64,000 nt of DNA from Novosphingobium sp. CF614 (GTDB lineage: Bacteria; Pseudomonadota; Alphaproteobacteria; Sphingomonadales; Sphingomonadaceae). Position 1 is the first letter of the stretch. Each line of letters starts with the position of its first letter. The notes beneath the pieces are model-generated. The model was not told the DNA's origin, made no database searches, and saw only the letters and a list, made by a program, of their open reading frames with translations. Made by a program: the position numbers and the translations under genes. Location: positions 62,001 to 126,000 of the forward strand of contig NZ_FOOR01000002.1 in NCBI RefSeq assembly GCF_900113255.1. Reading direction: 5' to 3'. This document shows, one piece after another, positions 34,956 through 43,689 of this stretch.

Positions 34956-36947
34956 TCAAACCGTTATGACGGATTGGACCAAGCGCGCCTCGATCGGCGA
35001 CTGGAGGTGGTAGCCTTGGAAGAGATCGCATCCCAGCGTCATGAGCAAGCGCCGCTGCTCTTCGGTTTCGACACCCTCGGCGACGATGTTCAGCCGCAGC
35101 GCACGCGCCAGGCGAATGATCGCGTCGATCAACGCCACCGCCTCTTCGCTATGTTGCAGGTTGCGGATGAACGAACGGTCGATCTTGATCTTGTCGACCG
35201 AAAAGCGCTTCAGCGCCCCGAGGTTGGAATAACCGGTTCCGAAATCGTCGAGCGTGATACCGAAGCCCATGGCCTTCAGTTTGGCGATGTTTTCGAACGG
35301 CACCCCGGCATCGTTGAGAAGCGACGTCTCGGTTATTTCGAACTCATAGCGGCTTGGACTCACGCCATGACGCTGGACGAGATCGGCGACCGTCGCGGCG
35401 AAATCCGGCGATCGAAGCTGCAGCGGCGAAACGTTGATGGCGATGCACAGATCCTGCCAGTCAGCGGTTTCTGAAAAGACCATTTCCATCACGAACTTGC
35501 CCAGTTCGACGATCAGGCCCGCGTCCTCGCAAAGCGGGATGAACATGGCGGGCGACAAAGGACCGATTTCGTCGTGATCCCATCGCAGCAGCGCCTCGAG
35601 ACAGACCGTGCGACCGTCGACATCCTTTTCGGGCTGATACACCATGTACATCGAACGGTCGTGCAGGGCCTGCCTGAGGTCCCGCTCCATCGCGACACGC
35701 TTGCGCTGCGCCGCATCCATCTCCGGTTCGAAGAAGGTCATGCGATTGCGCCCGGCCTGCTTGGATCGGTAGAGCGCGATATCGGCCTGGCGCAAGGCCT
35801 CGGCCGGTTCACACCGAGGATCGGCAATGACCGTCACCCCGATGGAACAGCCGATATCCGCCAGGCCCGCGTCCAGATGGAAGGTGTTCTCGAACTGCCG
35901 GAGCACGCGTTCCGCCAATCGCGACGCGCTCCGCGGCGAACTTTCCGATTGCAAGATGACGAATTCGTCCCCGCCAAGCCGGGCAACCGTATCGTTGTGC
36001 CGCAAGATGGTTTGCAAGCAAGTGCCCACCTGCCGGATCAGTTCATCGCCAGCGGGATGCCCGAGAGTGTCGTTCACTTCCTTGAACCGATCGAGATCCA
36101 GGCAGTGCACGGCAACCACGCCGCCATGTCGCTGGGAGTGGATGAGCATCTGAGTCAGGCGCTCGAACATCAGCGCGCGATTGGGAAGCCCGGTCAAGGG
36201 ATCGTGCAGCGCGACGTGGCGAGCCCGTGCCTCGCTGGCGATCAGGTCCCGGGTGAGTTCGCTGCTCCTGCGCAGCACGATCCAGGCGAGCGAGGCGAAG
36301 AAGGCCACTATCGTGACCAGAATGAACGGCAGGCGCTCCGCGATTTCCCGCGACGGTGCCAACGGCTGCCATGTCAGGCATGCCGCCGGGCGGCCCGAAT
36401 GGTCGCGCAGGGGCGCGGAAGCAAGGCTCGCGGGAGCCCCGCAGCCCGCCAGGACCCCCAGGCCGGTAAGATGATGCATCCCTGAAAACCGCGCCAGCAT
36501 GGGTTTGTCTACCGCGATGTCGGCGATGAGGAAGCCTTTGCCGGACCGGGATGGGGCCGTGATTCGCAGCCACGTCCGCTGGTCCTCGACGAAAGTGGAA
36601 ATGCCTCGCCGGGCAATGGCCTGCGCATCGAACCACGCACGGACATCCTTCGATCCCGTCACGGTTTCCAGCGGAGCCTCGACACTTTGCCTTGTCAACG
36701 CCCGATTCCCCCCGCGGACTGCGTTTTCCGTCTGGTCCGAGGCAAGCAGCGAGACGAACAGGGCCTGGAACTCCTTGGACTGCTTGTCCCAGCTCTCCGT
36801 CACGATCATGCGTTCATAGGCACGGGCCACCTCGCCGATCTGTCCCGCCATGTAGATGATGGCGAAGCACAGAAGAGCCAGCGCCCCCACGATGAGCGAG
36901 ATCACGAGCCGGAACATGCGAATTCGGCGCTTGTCCGTATGGCTCAT
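34956..36947 (-). CDS. membrane GGDEF-EAL protein (c-di-GMP turnover)
   Basis: A 663-residue signalling protein. TM1 is at about residues 12-35. A periplasmic sensor region runs to about 215, and TM2 (PFILVTIVAFFASLAWIVL) follows. The GGDEF domain at 255-410 carries an intact RLGGDEFVI active site. The EAL domain at 420-655 has LEALLRWDH, INVSPLQL and DDFGTGYSNL all intact. It could both make and break cyclic-di-GMP; which activity dominates cannot be read. I use the ATG at 36947 (MSHTDKRR), ignoring an upstream in-frame extension lacking typical sequence. Divergent from cobB. Confidence 0.92.
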   Translation of the reverse strand: MSHTDKRRIRMFRLVISLIVGALALLCFAIIYMAGQIGEVARAYERMIVTESWDKQSKEFQALFVSLLASDQTENAVRGGNRALTRQSVEAPLETVTGSKDVRAWFDAQAIARRGISTFVEDQRTWLRITAPSRSGKGFLIADIAVDKPMLARFSGMHHLTGLGVLAGCGAPASLASAPLRDHSGRPAACLTWQPLAPSREIAERLPFILVTIVAFFASLAWIVLRRSSELTRDLIASEARARHVALHDPLTGLPNRALMFERLTQMLIHSQRHGGVVAVHCLDLDRFKEVNDTLGHPAGDELIRQVGTCLQTILRHNDTVARLGGDEFVILQSESSPRSASRLAERVLRQFENTFHLDAGLADIGCSIGVTVIADPRCEPAEALRQADIALYRSKQAGRNRMTFFEPEMDAAQRKRVAMERDLRQALHDRSMYMVYQPEKDVDGRTVCLEALLRWDHDEIGPLSPAMFIPLCEDAGLIVELGKFVMEMVFSETADWQDLCIAINVSPLQLRSPDFAATVADLVQRHGVSPSRYEFEITETSLLNDAGVPFENIAKLKAMGFGITLDDFGTGYSNLGALKRFSVDKIKIDRSFIRNLQHSEEAVALIDAIIRLARALRLNIVAEGVETEEQRRLLMTLGCDLFQGYHLQSPIEARLVQSVITV

Positions 36948-37164
36948 TGCTTCGGAACTCACGACTTGACAGTGCCCATGACAAGATCCCTCGGCGTTGC
37001 ACGCCCCCCGCGCGGGTACAACACTCCCTTTCCCAGTCGGCATGGTAGCACAGGCAGTCTTGCCAGGTTGCTAATATGAACCAGGTGAAACGATGCTGCG
37101 CCTGTTGAGCGTTTCCCAGCCGCGTCGACTTGGCACGGCCAGCCAATCCGGGCATTGATCGGGC

Positions 37165-37872
37165 ATGACCCACGCGAACATCGTCGTACTGACCGGGGCG
37201 GGCGTTTCCGCCGAAAGCGGTATCGACACCTTTCGCGATGCCGGAGGGCTGTGGGAACGGCACCGCGTCGAAGACGTGGCGACGCCCGAAGCCTTCGAGC
37301 GCGACCCTGATCTGGTCCTGCGCTTCTATGACATGCGGCGCGAAGCGATACAGGCCAAGCAGCCGAATGCCGCGCACTTCGCGCTGGCGAAGCTGGAGAG
37401 GGCATGGCCGGGCGACGTCCTGATCGTTACCCAGAACATCGACGACTTGCACGAACGCGCGGGCGCGCGCCGGGTGCTCCACATGCACGGCGAGCATCTC
37501 AATGCCTGGTGCACCGCTTGCGATGCACGCCCACGCTGGACGGGGCCGCTGATCGGGCGCCCGCCATGCCCGGAATGCGGGGAGAGAATGCTCAGGCCCG
37601 ATGTCGTCTGGTTCGGCGAGATTCCCTATCGCATGGACGAGATCTTCGCCGCGCTGCGCGAGGCGCACATGTTCGTCTCGATCGGCACTTCGGGCGCGGT
37701 CTATCCCGCAGCGGGTTTCGTGCGCACCGCGCGCGATCTTGGCGCGGCCACGCTCGAACTCAATCTGGAGCCGAGCCAGGGCACGCTGTGGTTCGATGAA
37801 GCGCGCCACGGCCCCGCGACCCAGGTGGTGCCGGCGTGGGTGGAGGAAATGCTGGCCCAGGCGGGCGAATGA
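37165..37872 (+). CDS. cobB: NAD-dependent protein deacylase (sirtuin)
   Basis: A 235-residue class III sirtuin. NAD-binding GAGVSAESGIDTFRD at residue 11, QNIDDLHE, catalytic His in HMHGE, zinc Cys pairs CTAC and CPEC, and GTSGAVYPA. The Tyr and Arg of YDMRR near residue 55 are those of desuccinylase/demalonylase-capable sirtuins, so it may remove acyl groups as well as acetyl. Single gene, divergent from the GGDEF-EAL gene and convergent with the ThiF-like gene. Confidence 0.95.
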   Translation: MTHANIVVLTGAGVSAESGIDTFRDAGGLWERHRVEDVATPEAFERDPDLVLRFYDMRREAIQAKQPNAAHFALAKLERAWPGDVLIVTQNIDDLHERAGARRVLHMHGEHLNAWCTACDARPRWTGPLIGRPPCPECGERMLRPDVVWFGEIPYRMDEIFAALREAHMFVSIGTSGAVYPAAGFVRTARDLGAATLELNLEPSQGTLWFDEARHGPATQVVPAWVEEMLAQAGE

Positions 37873-37956
37873 GAAACATGCGAACGGCGCTGGCGGCGAA
37901 ATGGGAAACGACATTGCCGTGAACCCGGATTCTCCGCCCGGCCAAATCGGGGAATA

Positions 37957-38742
37957 TCAAACGGTGGAACCCGGCTTTCCGCCACATCCCCTGCAATCCT
38001 GGTCCCTGGCGATTCGCAGGGCGCGCATCGAGGGCGCCAGCCCGTCGATCAGGTGCAAGGTGCCGAACTGCGGGTCGCCGAAAGCCGCGCGGCCGGCGAG
38101 CAGGACGCGAATCGCATGCATGGCGGCGAAAGTACCGACCATGCCCGCCATCGCGCCCAGCACGCCATCGCCGGCGCAAGTATCGCAATCCTGGGCATCG
38201 AAGGCGTCGCCCACGAAACAGCGGTAGCAGGACTCGCCCGGCAGATGTCCGGCGAAGTTGGCAACCTGGCCCTGGAACCGGCCGATCGCGGCGCTGGTCA
38301 GCGGTATGTCGAGCTTTACACAGGAATCTGACACCGCCAGCCGAGTCGCGAAGTTGTCACACCCGTCCAATACGAGACTCGCGCCGGAGAGGACCTGAGC
38401 AGCGTTGTCACCCCCCACTCGCGCGACGACTGCATCGACCCTAAGGCCAAGATCAAAACGCCGCACCCACTCGGCCGCCGTTTCCGCCTTGGGCTGGCCG
38501 ACATCAGACGGCGTGTAAATCGTCTGGCGCTGGAGGTTGCTGACGTCGACGACGTCATCGTCCACCAGCGTCAGTCGTCCTATGCCGGCTGCGGCCAGGT
38601 ATTGCAGTGCAGGACTGCCGATCCCGCCGCAGCCGACAAGCACCACATGCGCGTCGGCCAGCGCGACTTGCCCTGCCCCGCCCAGTTCGGGAAGGACGAT
38701 GTGCCGCGCGAAGCGCGCGAGCCGCTCGGAAGGGAGGCTCAC
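37957..38742 (-). CDS. ThiF/MoeB/HesA family adenylyltransferase
   Basis: A 261-residue E1-like enzyme that adenylates the C-terminus of a small sulfur-carrier protein for thiamine, molybdopterin or related synthesis. ATP loop VGCGGIGSPALQYLAAAG near 36, then DDVVDVSNLQRQ and SDVGQPKAETA; an internal zinc Cys pair CYRC near 170 and C-terminal CRGCGG. The GTG start overlaps the DUF983 stop by four bases. No partner carrier gene is adjacent, so MoeB versus ThiF cannot be decided. Confidence 0.9.
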   Translation of the reverse strand: MSLPSERLARFARHIVLPELGGAGQVALADAHVVLVGCGGIGSPALQYLAAAGIGRLTLVDDDVVDVSNLQRQTIYTPSDVGQPKAETAAEWVRRFDLGLRVDAVVARVGGDNAAQVLSGASLVLDGCDNFATRLAVSDSCVKLDIPLTSAAIGRFQGQVANFAGHLPGESCYRCFVGDAFDAQDCDTCAGDGVLGAMAGMVGTFAAMHAIRVLLAGRAAFGDPQFGTLHLIDGLAPSMRALRIARDQDCRGCGGKPGSTV

Positions 38743-39131
38743 GCCGCGCCCGTATCCTCGGGCAAGCGTTCCCTGATGAAGCCATGCAGGCCAAACCACC
38801 ATTGGGTGGCGATCACCCCGCCTTTTGCCGGCTGCAACATGCCCAGCATCATGAACAGCGCCAACGGCACCAGGATCGCGACCATCGCCAGCGGCCCCAG
38901 TTCGAAATCCAGCGAGAGCGCGATAATCAGCGGCGCCATCAGGTGGCCGGTGACGAGGATCGCAATATAGGCCGGGAAGTCGTCAGCCTGCTGCGGACTG
39001 AGATCCAACGTGCAGACCGGACAGCGATCGAGCGGTTTGAGCCATTTGCGAAACAGGCGGCCCTCGCCGCAACGCGGGCATTTGCCACGCATGCCCCGCA
39101 GGGCGGCTTGGGCGAAAGTGGCTGGAATCAT
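38739..39131 (-). CDS. DUF983 zinc-ribbon membrane protein
   Basis: A 130-residue protein with a zinc ribbon at the N-terminus (CPRCGEGRLF then CPVC) followed by two membrane helices (about 54-73 and 77-98) and an amphipathic tail. This is the DUF983 layout; its function is unknown, though some members sit beside cytochrome oxidase genes. Here it is translationally coupled to the ThiF-like gene. Confidence 0.88.
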   Translation of the reverse strand: MIPATFAQAALRGMRGKCPRCGEGRLFRKWLKPLDRCPVCTLDLSPQQADDFPAYIAILVTGHLMAPLIIALSLDFELGPLAMVAILVPLALFMMLGMLQPAKGGVIATQWWFGLHGFIRERLPEDTGAA

Positions 39132-39180
39132 GGCTGCTCACCTACAGCAACCGGGCCGGTCGGTGAAGCCGCAAAAGGTT

Positions 39181-39238
39181 GATGCGCAAGACACCCGGGA
39201 CGTCGGGGGGGTGGGGGACGGCGGGTGCCTTGCGCATC
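39181..39238. repeat. 17-bp hairpin with G-rich 24-base loop
   Basis: GATGCGCAAGACACCCG at 39181-39197 pairs with 39222-39238 except for one A-C mismatch. The 24-base loop contains G7 and G5 runs on the plus strand. It lies between the DUF983 start and the GGDEF stop, both on the minus strand, where the loop is C-rich. It could terminate or regulate, or form a quadruplex on the plus strand. Confidence 0.65.
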
Positions 39239-39257
39239 TGAGTGAACCGGGGGGAAC

Positions 39258-40094
39258 TCAGTCCATTGCGGCGTAAACCCGGTTGCGGCTGCCGTTCTTG
39301 GCTTCTCCGAGCGCGGCATCGGCCCGGCGGACAGCATCGCCGAATTGAGCGAAAGTGCGTACCGGCGCGAGGCCGCAGGAGAAAGTCACCGGCCAGCCCT
39401 GGGCGCTCAAGCTTTCGTCGAGAGCGACCGACGCACGCAGGCGTTCCATAATCATGCGGGCTTCATCGAGCACTGTGTTCGGCAGGAGAACCGCGAACTC
39501 CTCGTCCTCGCGGCGCGCTACCACGTCGCTGCGGCGCAGCCCATCCTCCAGACGCCTGGCGATCGACTTGAGCAGCTGTTCGGCGGCGGCCTGCCCGAAC
39601 TGGTCATTGATGAGCTGGAAATGATCGATGCCGATCAGCACCAGCACCGCGTTATGCTCACCTTGCAGCACTTCTTCCGCCGAATCGAGAAAACCCTGAT
39701 TGTTGCGGATACCCGTGAGCGGATCGCACTCGACGGGTCTGGTCGGTTCACGCTCGCGCTCAACCCTGCCGGTCGATTCTTTCGCGGCCGTATCTTTCGC
39801 AAACACGGTGACGCCGTCGAGCAGGTCGTTGCCGCCGCGCGGGATCGCCTGGAGCATGGTCGCGGCTCTGGCGACGGGGGACAACAGCCCGTGAATGGCA
39901 GCCAGGCCAATGCCGGTTGCGACCAGCGTAGCCGCAAGCAGCATGACAAGCGTGGCCACCTGCCATTCGCCGGTAATAGCCTGGAAGGCGATACTGGCGA
40001 TGAGTGGAACGTGAATGGCCGCAAGGCAGACCAGCAACAATCGTCGCTCGTAACTGCGCGGAAAAAGAAAGGCGGCGACATTGTAAAAACGCAT
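39258..40094 (-). CDS. membrane protein with degenerate GGDEF domain
   Basis: A 278-residue protein with two membrane helices (about 18-38 and 48-70), a short linker, and a GGDEF-type domain at 120-275. The domain keeps DPLTGIRNNQGF, IDHFQLINDQFG and FSCGLAPV. The active-site loop is REDEEFAVL instead of RGGDEF, so both glycines are lost. That usually abolishes cyclase activity, leaving a possible c-di-GMP binding or dimerising role. It lies 164 bases beyond DUF983 on the same strand. Confidence 0.85.
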   Translation of the reverse strand: MRFYNVAAFLFPRSYERRLLLVCLAAIHVPLIASIAFQAITGEWQVATLVMLLAATLVATGIGLAAIHGLLSPVARAATMLQAIPRGGNDLLDGVTVFAKDTAAKESTGRVEREREPTRPVECDPLTGIRNNQGFLDSAEEVLQGEHNAVLVLIGIDHFQLINDQFGQAAAEQLLKSIARRLEDGLRRSDVVARREDEEFAVLLPNTVLDEARMIMERLRASVALDESLSAQGWPVTFSCGLAPVRTFAQFGDAVRRADAALGEAKNGSRNRVYAAMD

Positions 40095-40496
40095 CGAGGA
40101 GCCTCATCGTGACACGGACGCGAACGAACGTGCGGAACTTACGACAAGGCTAGTCAGTAGCATGTCACCAAGCTGCGATATTGGTCGAATGCGACAGAAT
40201 ATGCCGATGCATACGTTTTAATTCAGCATGAGATCGCGGTATTGCTGAAAATGGCAGGGCAGAACCGCCGCTCAACAGGGTGCGAGTGAGTCTTGATGGT
40301 TAATAGAATATAACTTTGCTTCTGCGTTTGAATACGCGAAGCATGCCGTTGCAGCAAAGGAGCGAGGGCTTGTTGTCACAGCGGTTCGTCAGGCGGGGTC
40401 GACCGCGCGTCGTTGGACGCATGCAGGCCCAAGCGCGCCAGATGGAGCGCCTTGTTCAAAAGCCTGTGGATGACCGCAGGAAATCCCGGGGATGGA
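40095..40496. other. 402-bp region downstream of dnaA
   Basis: No gene seen. It contains a single DnaA-box-like TGTGGATGA (40465-40473, one mismatch to TGTGGATAA), which is insufficient for an origin. The region should hold the promoter of the GGDEF gene and the end of the dnaA transcript. Confidence 0.4.
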
Positions 40497-41930
40497 TCAG
40501 CTTTCGAGTTGCCGCAACAGCGAACGCACGTCGCCGTCCATGTCCGCATCGCGCGTGCGCAGTTCCTCGATCAGGCGCACCGCGTGGATGACCGTCGAAT
40601 GATCGCGCCCACCGAACTTGCGGCCGATTTCGGGATAGGATCGCGGGGTCAGGACCTTGGCGAGGTACATCGCCACCTGGCGCGGACGCACGACCGCGCG
40701 GGCGCGGCGCTTGGAACTCATTTCGGTCCGGTCGATCCGGTAGAACTGGCAGACCGTGCGCTGGATCTCGTCGATGGTGATGCGCCTGCGATTGGCCGAA
40801 AGGATATCGGTAAGCTGTTCCTCGGCCAATTGCAGCGAAACGGTCTGACCGGTAAGCTGGGCATAGGCGATCAGCTTGTTGAGGCCGCCCACCAGCTCGC
40901 GCACATTGCGATTGATAGTGCGCGCAAGGAATTCGATGACGTCGGCGGGCACCTCGATCGAAGCGAAGCGCGTAAGGCGGTTTTCCAGGATCGAGCGGCG
41001 CAGTTCGATGTCCGCCGGCAGGATATCGGCGACAAGGCCCATCGACAGGCGCGAGAGCAGGCGCGGCTCGACCCCGTCGAGCGCCTGGGGCGCGCGGTCG
41101 GCGGCGAACACCAGCCGTTTGCCTTCGGCAAGCAGCGCGTCGATCGTATAGAGCAGCTCTTCCTGTGCCGACGCCTTGCCGATGATGAACTGAATGTCGT
41201 CCACCAGCAGCAAGTCGAAGCCGCGCAGGCGCGATTTGAACTCGATCATCTGATTCTGGCGCAGTGCCTGGACGAACTCGACCATGAAACGCTCGGCCGA
41301 ACAGTAGAAGATCCGGGCGTGCGGGTGATTGGCAAGATAGGCGTGGCCGATCGCATGGAGCAGGTGGGTCTTGCCCTGGCCTGTGGCCGCCTTGAGGTAT
41401 AGCGGCGAAAACTGCGGCGCCTCGGTGGCGGCCACCCGCTGCGCCGCGTTGAACGCCAGCACGTTCGCGGTGCCTGTTACGAAAGTCGCGAAAGTCTGCG
41501 AGGCATCGATCCCGGCCGGCCCCTGGCCGAGCGAGGCGAACGATTCGCCCGCCAGCGCGGCCGAGAGCGAATCGGCGGTGCCATGTGCCGAATCATTGGC
41601 CGGCGCGCTGCTCGGACGGCCACCGCTGCCCAGGCGCAGTTCAGGCAGTTGGCGGCGGCCGGGATGGACGAGGATGCGCACGTGGCGCACGTCGGGACGC
41701 GCGATCTTCCAGGCCAGCGAGAGACGATCGGCGAAGCGGTCCGTCACCCAGTTGGCCGAGAATTCGGTCGGCAGGTAGAGATCGAGCGTGCCCGTCTCCT
41801 TGCAATAGTTGCCCGGCTGGATCGGTTTGATCCACTGACTATGCGCCTGGTGCCCCAAGTCCTTGCGCAAGCCTTGGCTGATGTCCGCCCAGTCGGCCGC
41901 CAGATTCACGGCTTCCTGATCCTCTTCCAT
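40497..41930 (-). CDS. dnaA: Chromosomal replication initiator protein DnaA
   Basis: A 477-residue replication initiator. Domain I covers 1-85 (SQWIKPIQPG). A linker follows, and the AAA+ domain has Walker A KAATGQGKTHLL near 175 and Walker B FDLLLVDDIQF. Domain IV ends with the DNA-binding signature RDHSTVIHAVRLIEEL. The start is the ATG at 41930 (MEEDQEAVN), ignoring an upstream in-frame extension without protein-like features. In this group dnaA follows rpsT and mutM. Its promoter and long leader lie in the 41931-42379 interval. The related regulator hdaA is at 54.3 kb. Confidence 0.97.
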   Translation of the reverse strand: MEEDQEAVNLAADWADISQGLRKDLGHQAHSQWIKPIQPGNYCKETGTLDLYLPTEFSANWVTDRFADRLSLAWKIARPDVRHVRILVHPGRRQLPELRLGSGGRPSSAPANDSAHGTADSLSAALAGESFASLGQGPAGIDASQTFATFVTGTANVLAFNAAQRVAATEAPQFSPLYLKAATGQGKTHLLHAIGHAYLANHPHARIFYCSAERFMVEFVQALRQNQMIEFKSRLRGFDLLLVDDIQFIIGKASAQEELLYTIDALLAEGKRLVFAADRAPQALDGVEPRLLSRLSMGLVADILPADIELRRSILENRLTRFASIEVPADVIEFLARTINRNVRELVGGLNKLIAYAQLTGQTVSLQLAEEQLTDILSANRRRITIDEIQRTVCQFYRIDRTEMSSKRRARAVVRPRQVAMYLAKVLTPRSYPEIGRKFGGRDHSTVIHAVRLIEELRTRDADMDGDVRSLLRQLES

Positions 41931-42379
41931 CGCCACTCGCACCGCCTTAGACTTTCTGTTTGCCAGATGATTTGCGCCCTGACCCGATGAAGAACCCGAC
42001 ACCAGCATTAACTCCTCTGGCTCGTGTGACCCCAAGCGCCCGCATCGAAACCGGTTTCAATCGAAACGCGAGCAAAACGAGACGCGGGCAAAAACGCCCC
42101 TCAACCGCAAACGCAGGTTTGCGGTTGTTGTTTCATCTGCTTTCGTTGTTTCCCCGGCCAGTTCCGCAACGGCCGGCACCCCTTGTAGGAAGCTGTTTGC
42201 CCGACAGGCAATATGGGGCGGGACAAATAAAAAAATTTTTGGCGGTTGACTCACGCATGAGTGCCCAATTTCCGTCACGAAAATGTTTTATACTTAAAAA
42301 TCAGTGTCTTCTGCGACGCGGTGCGGCGAATCGCAGCGATTCCGGGCACTTGCCCCATGGCGTGTTGCAGCGCAGCTAA
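41931..42379 (-). promoter_or_regulatory. dnaA upstream leader/promoter region
   Basis: No gene seen in this 449-bp stretch between dnaA and the rpsT terminator. On the minus strand, AAGTATAAAA (about 42288-42297) could be a -10 element. A GANTC site (GACTC, 42248-42252), the CcrM methylation target used at dnaA in related alphaproteobacteria, lies inside ACTCA-N4-TGAGT (42249-42262). An A/T-run is at 42228-42240. Promoter assignment is tentative. Confidence 0.4.
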
Positions 42380-42426
42380 AAAAGGGAACGGAGCCGGAGA
42401 TCATCTCTCCGGCTCCGTTCCCTTTT
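42380..42426 (-). terminator. strong bidirectional terminator after rpsT
   Basis: Arms 42380-42400 and 42406-42426 are a perfect 21-bp inverted repeat with a 5-base loop. The GC-rich core is flanked by four A on one side and four T on the other, with six T on the rpsT side. It lies 55 bases beyond the rpsT stop and separates it from dnaA. Confidence 0.92.
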
Positions 42427-42481
42427 CGTCCTCAAGGCAGGCGCCGAACGCCCGCCCGGAAGGACCGACTCGGCGGCTGAT

Positions 42482-42742
42482 TCAGAGCGAGGCGACGCGC
42501 TTGGTCAGGCGCGACATCTTGCGCGCGGCCGTATTCTTGTGGAGCACGCCGCGGGCAACGCCGCGCGCCAGCTCGGGCTGGGCTGCCTGGAGAGCCTCGG
42601 CAGCAGCGGTCTTGTCGCCACCCGCGATCGCGGCTTCCACTTTCTTGACGAAAGTGCGGATGCGGCTGACGCGGTTGATATTGATCTCCGCCCGGCGCTC
42701 GTTGCGGCGGATGCGCTTGCGGGCTTGCGGCGTATTGGCCAT
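42482..42742 (-). CDS. rpsT: 30S ribosomal protein S20
   Basis: An 86-residue basic helical protein: [27 protein letters not shown] and [17 protein letters not shown] match S20. It binds 16S rRNA in the small subunit. Single gene with its own strong terminator at 42380-42426. Confidence 0.97.
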   Translation of the reverse strand: MANTPQARKRIRRNERRAEININRVSRIRTFVKKVEAAIAGGDKTAAAEALQAAQPELARGVARGVLHKNTAARKMSRLTKRVASL

Positions 42743-42876
42743 GAATATTCCTCTGTCTGGCCGCCCTGCGGCCCATTGCCTGATCGAATCTCGGGTGGCG
42801 AGCGGACTCGCCGGAAAGCGCGCCCCTTAGCGGTGGACCCGCCTCGCGTCAACCCGCCGGAGACGCCGCAAACCGC

Positions 42877-43689
42877 CTATTTCTGGCATTTGCGGCACCA
42901 GAAGGTGCTGCGTCCGCCCTGCACCAAGCGCAGCACCGGGGCGCCGCAACGACAGGGCTCCCCTTCTCGCCCGTAAACCTGCCAGGCGGCGGCGAAATAG
43001 CCGAGTTCGCCCGAGGGCTGCGCATAGTCGCGGATGGTCGATCCACCCGCCGCGATCGATTCGGTAAGTACCGCGCGGATCGCCGGGACCAGGCGGGCGA
43101 GCGCGGCGGCACCGACGCGCCCGGCTTCCTTGTCAGGGCGTATCCCGGCACGGAACAGTGCCTCGCACACGTAGATGTTGCCCAGCCCGGCGATCACGGA
43201 CTGGTCGAGCAGCATCTGCTTGATCGGGGCCACACGCCCGGCAAGCGCAAGCGCAAGCTGCCGCGGGCTCAGCGCCTCGCCCAGCGGCTCGGGACCGAGG
43301 TTCGCGAAAGGCCCCCAGGAATCGAGCGCGGCAGTGGCGACCAGGTCCACCGAACCGAACCGCCGCGCGTCGTTGAGCGCCAGCACGTGGCCCGCGTCGG
43401 TCTCGATCACCAGGTGGTCGTGCTTCTCCGGCCGCTCCGGCTCGATCCGCCAGCGCCCGGACATGCCGAGGTGGAAGACCATGGTCCGTTCGCGGTCGGT
43501 ATGGATCAGACCATACTTGGCGCGCCGCCCCATCGCAGTGACGCGCGCGCCGGTGAGCGCCTGAACGAGATCGGGGGGAAATGGACGGCGCAAGTCCGGC
43601 CGATTGACCGAGACGCGCGCGATCCGCCGGCCTTCGAGAAAGCGGGTGAGGCCCCGCACGGTGGTTTCGACTTCGGGAAGTTCGGGCAT
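42877..43689 (-). CDS. mutM: Formamidopyrimidine-DNA glycosylase
   Basis: A 270-residue enzyme removing 8-oxoguanine and formamidopyrimidines. It starts with MPELPEVETTVRGL (catalytic Pro2, Glu3), has the Lys in GRRAKYGL, the helix-two-turn-helix region near 150-190, and a C-terminal zinc finger. Oddity: the first zinc knuckle reads PCRCG (C-x-C) where most homologues have C-x2-C; the second is normal (CRKC). It lies upstream of rpsT on the same strand with a 134-base gap. Confidence 0.95.
   Translation of the reverse strand: MPELPEVETTVRGLTRFLEGRRIARVSVNRPDLRRPFPPDLVQALTGARVTAMGRRAKYGLIHTDRERTMVFHLGMSGRWRIEPERPEKHDHLVIETDAGHVLALNDARRFGSVDLVATAALDSWGPFANLGPEPLGEALSPRQLALALAGRVAPIKQMLLDQSVIAGLGNIYVCEALFRAGIRPDKEAGRVGAAALARLVPAIRAVLTESIAAGGSTIRDYAQPSGELGYFAAAWQVYGREGEPCRCGAPVLRLVQGGRSTFWCRKCQK

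Noticed and set aside
40095..42379. possible replication origin around dnaA
   Set aside because: Only one imperfect DnaA box was seen on reading the flanks, and no cluster or clear unwinding element, so no origin is called.
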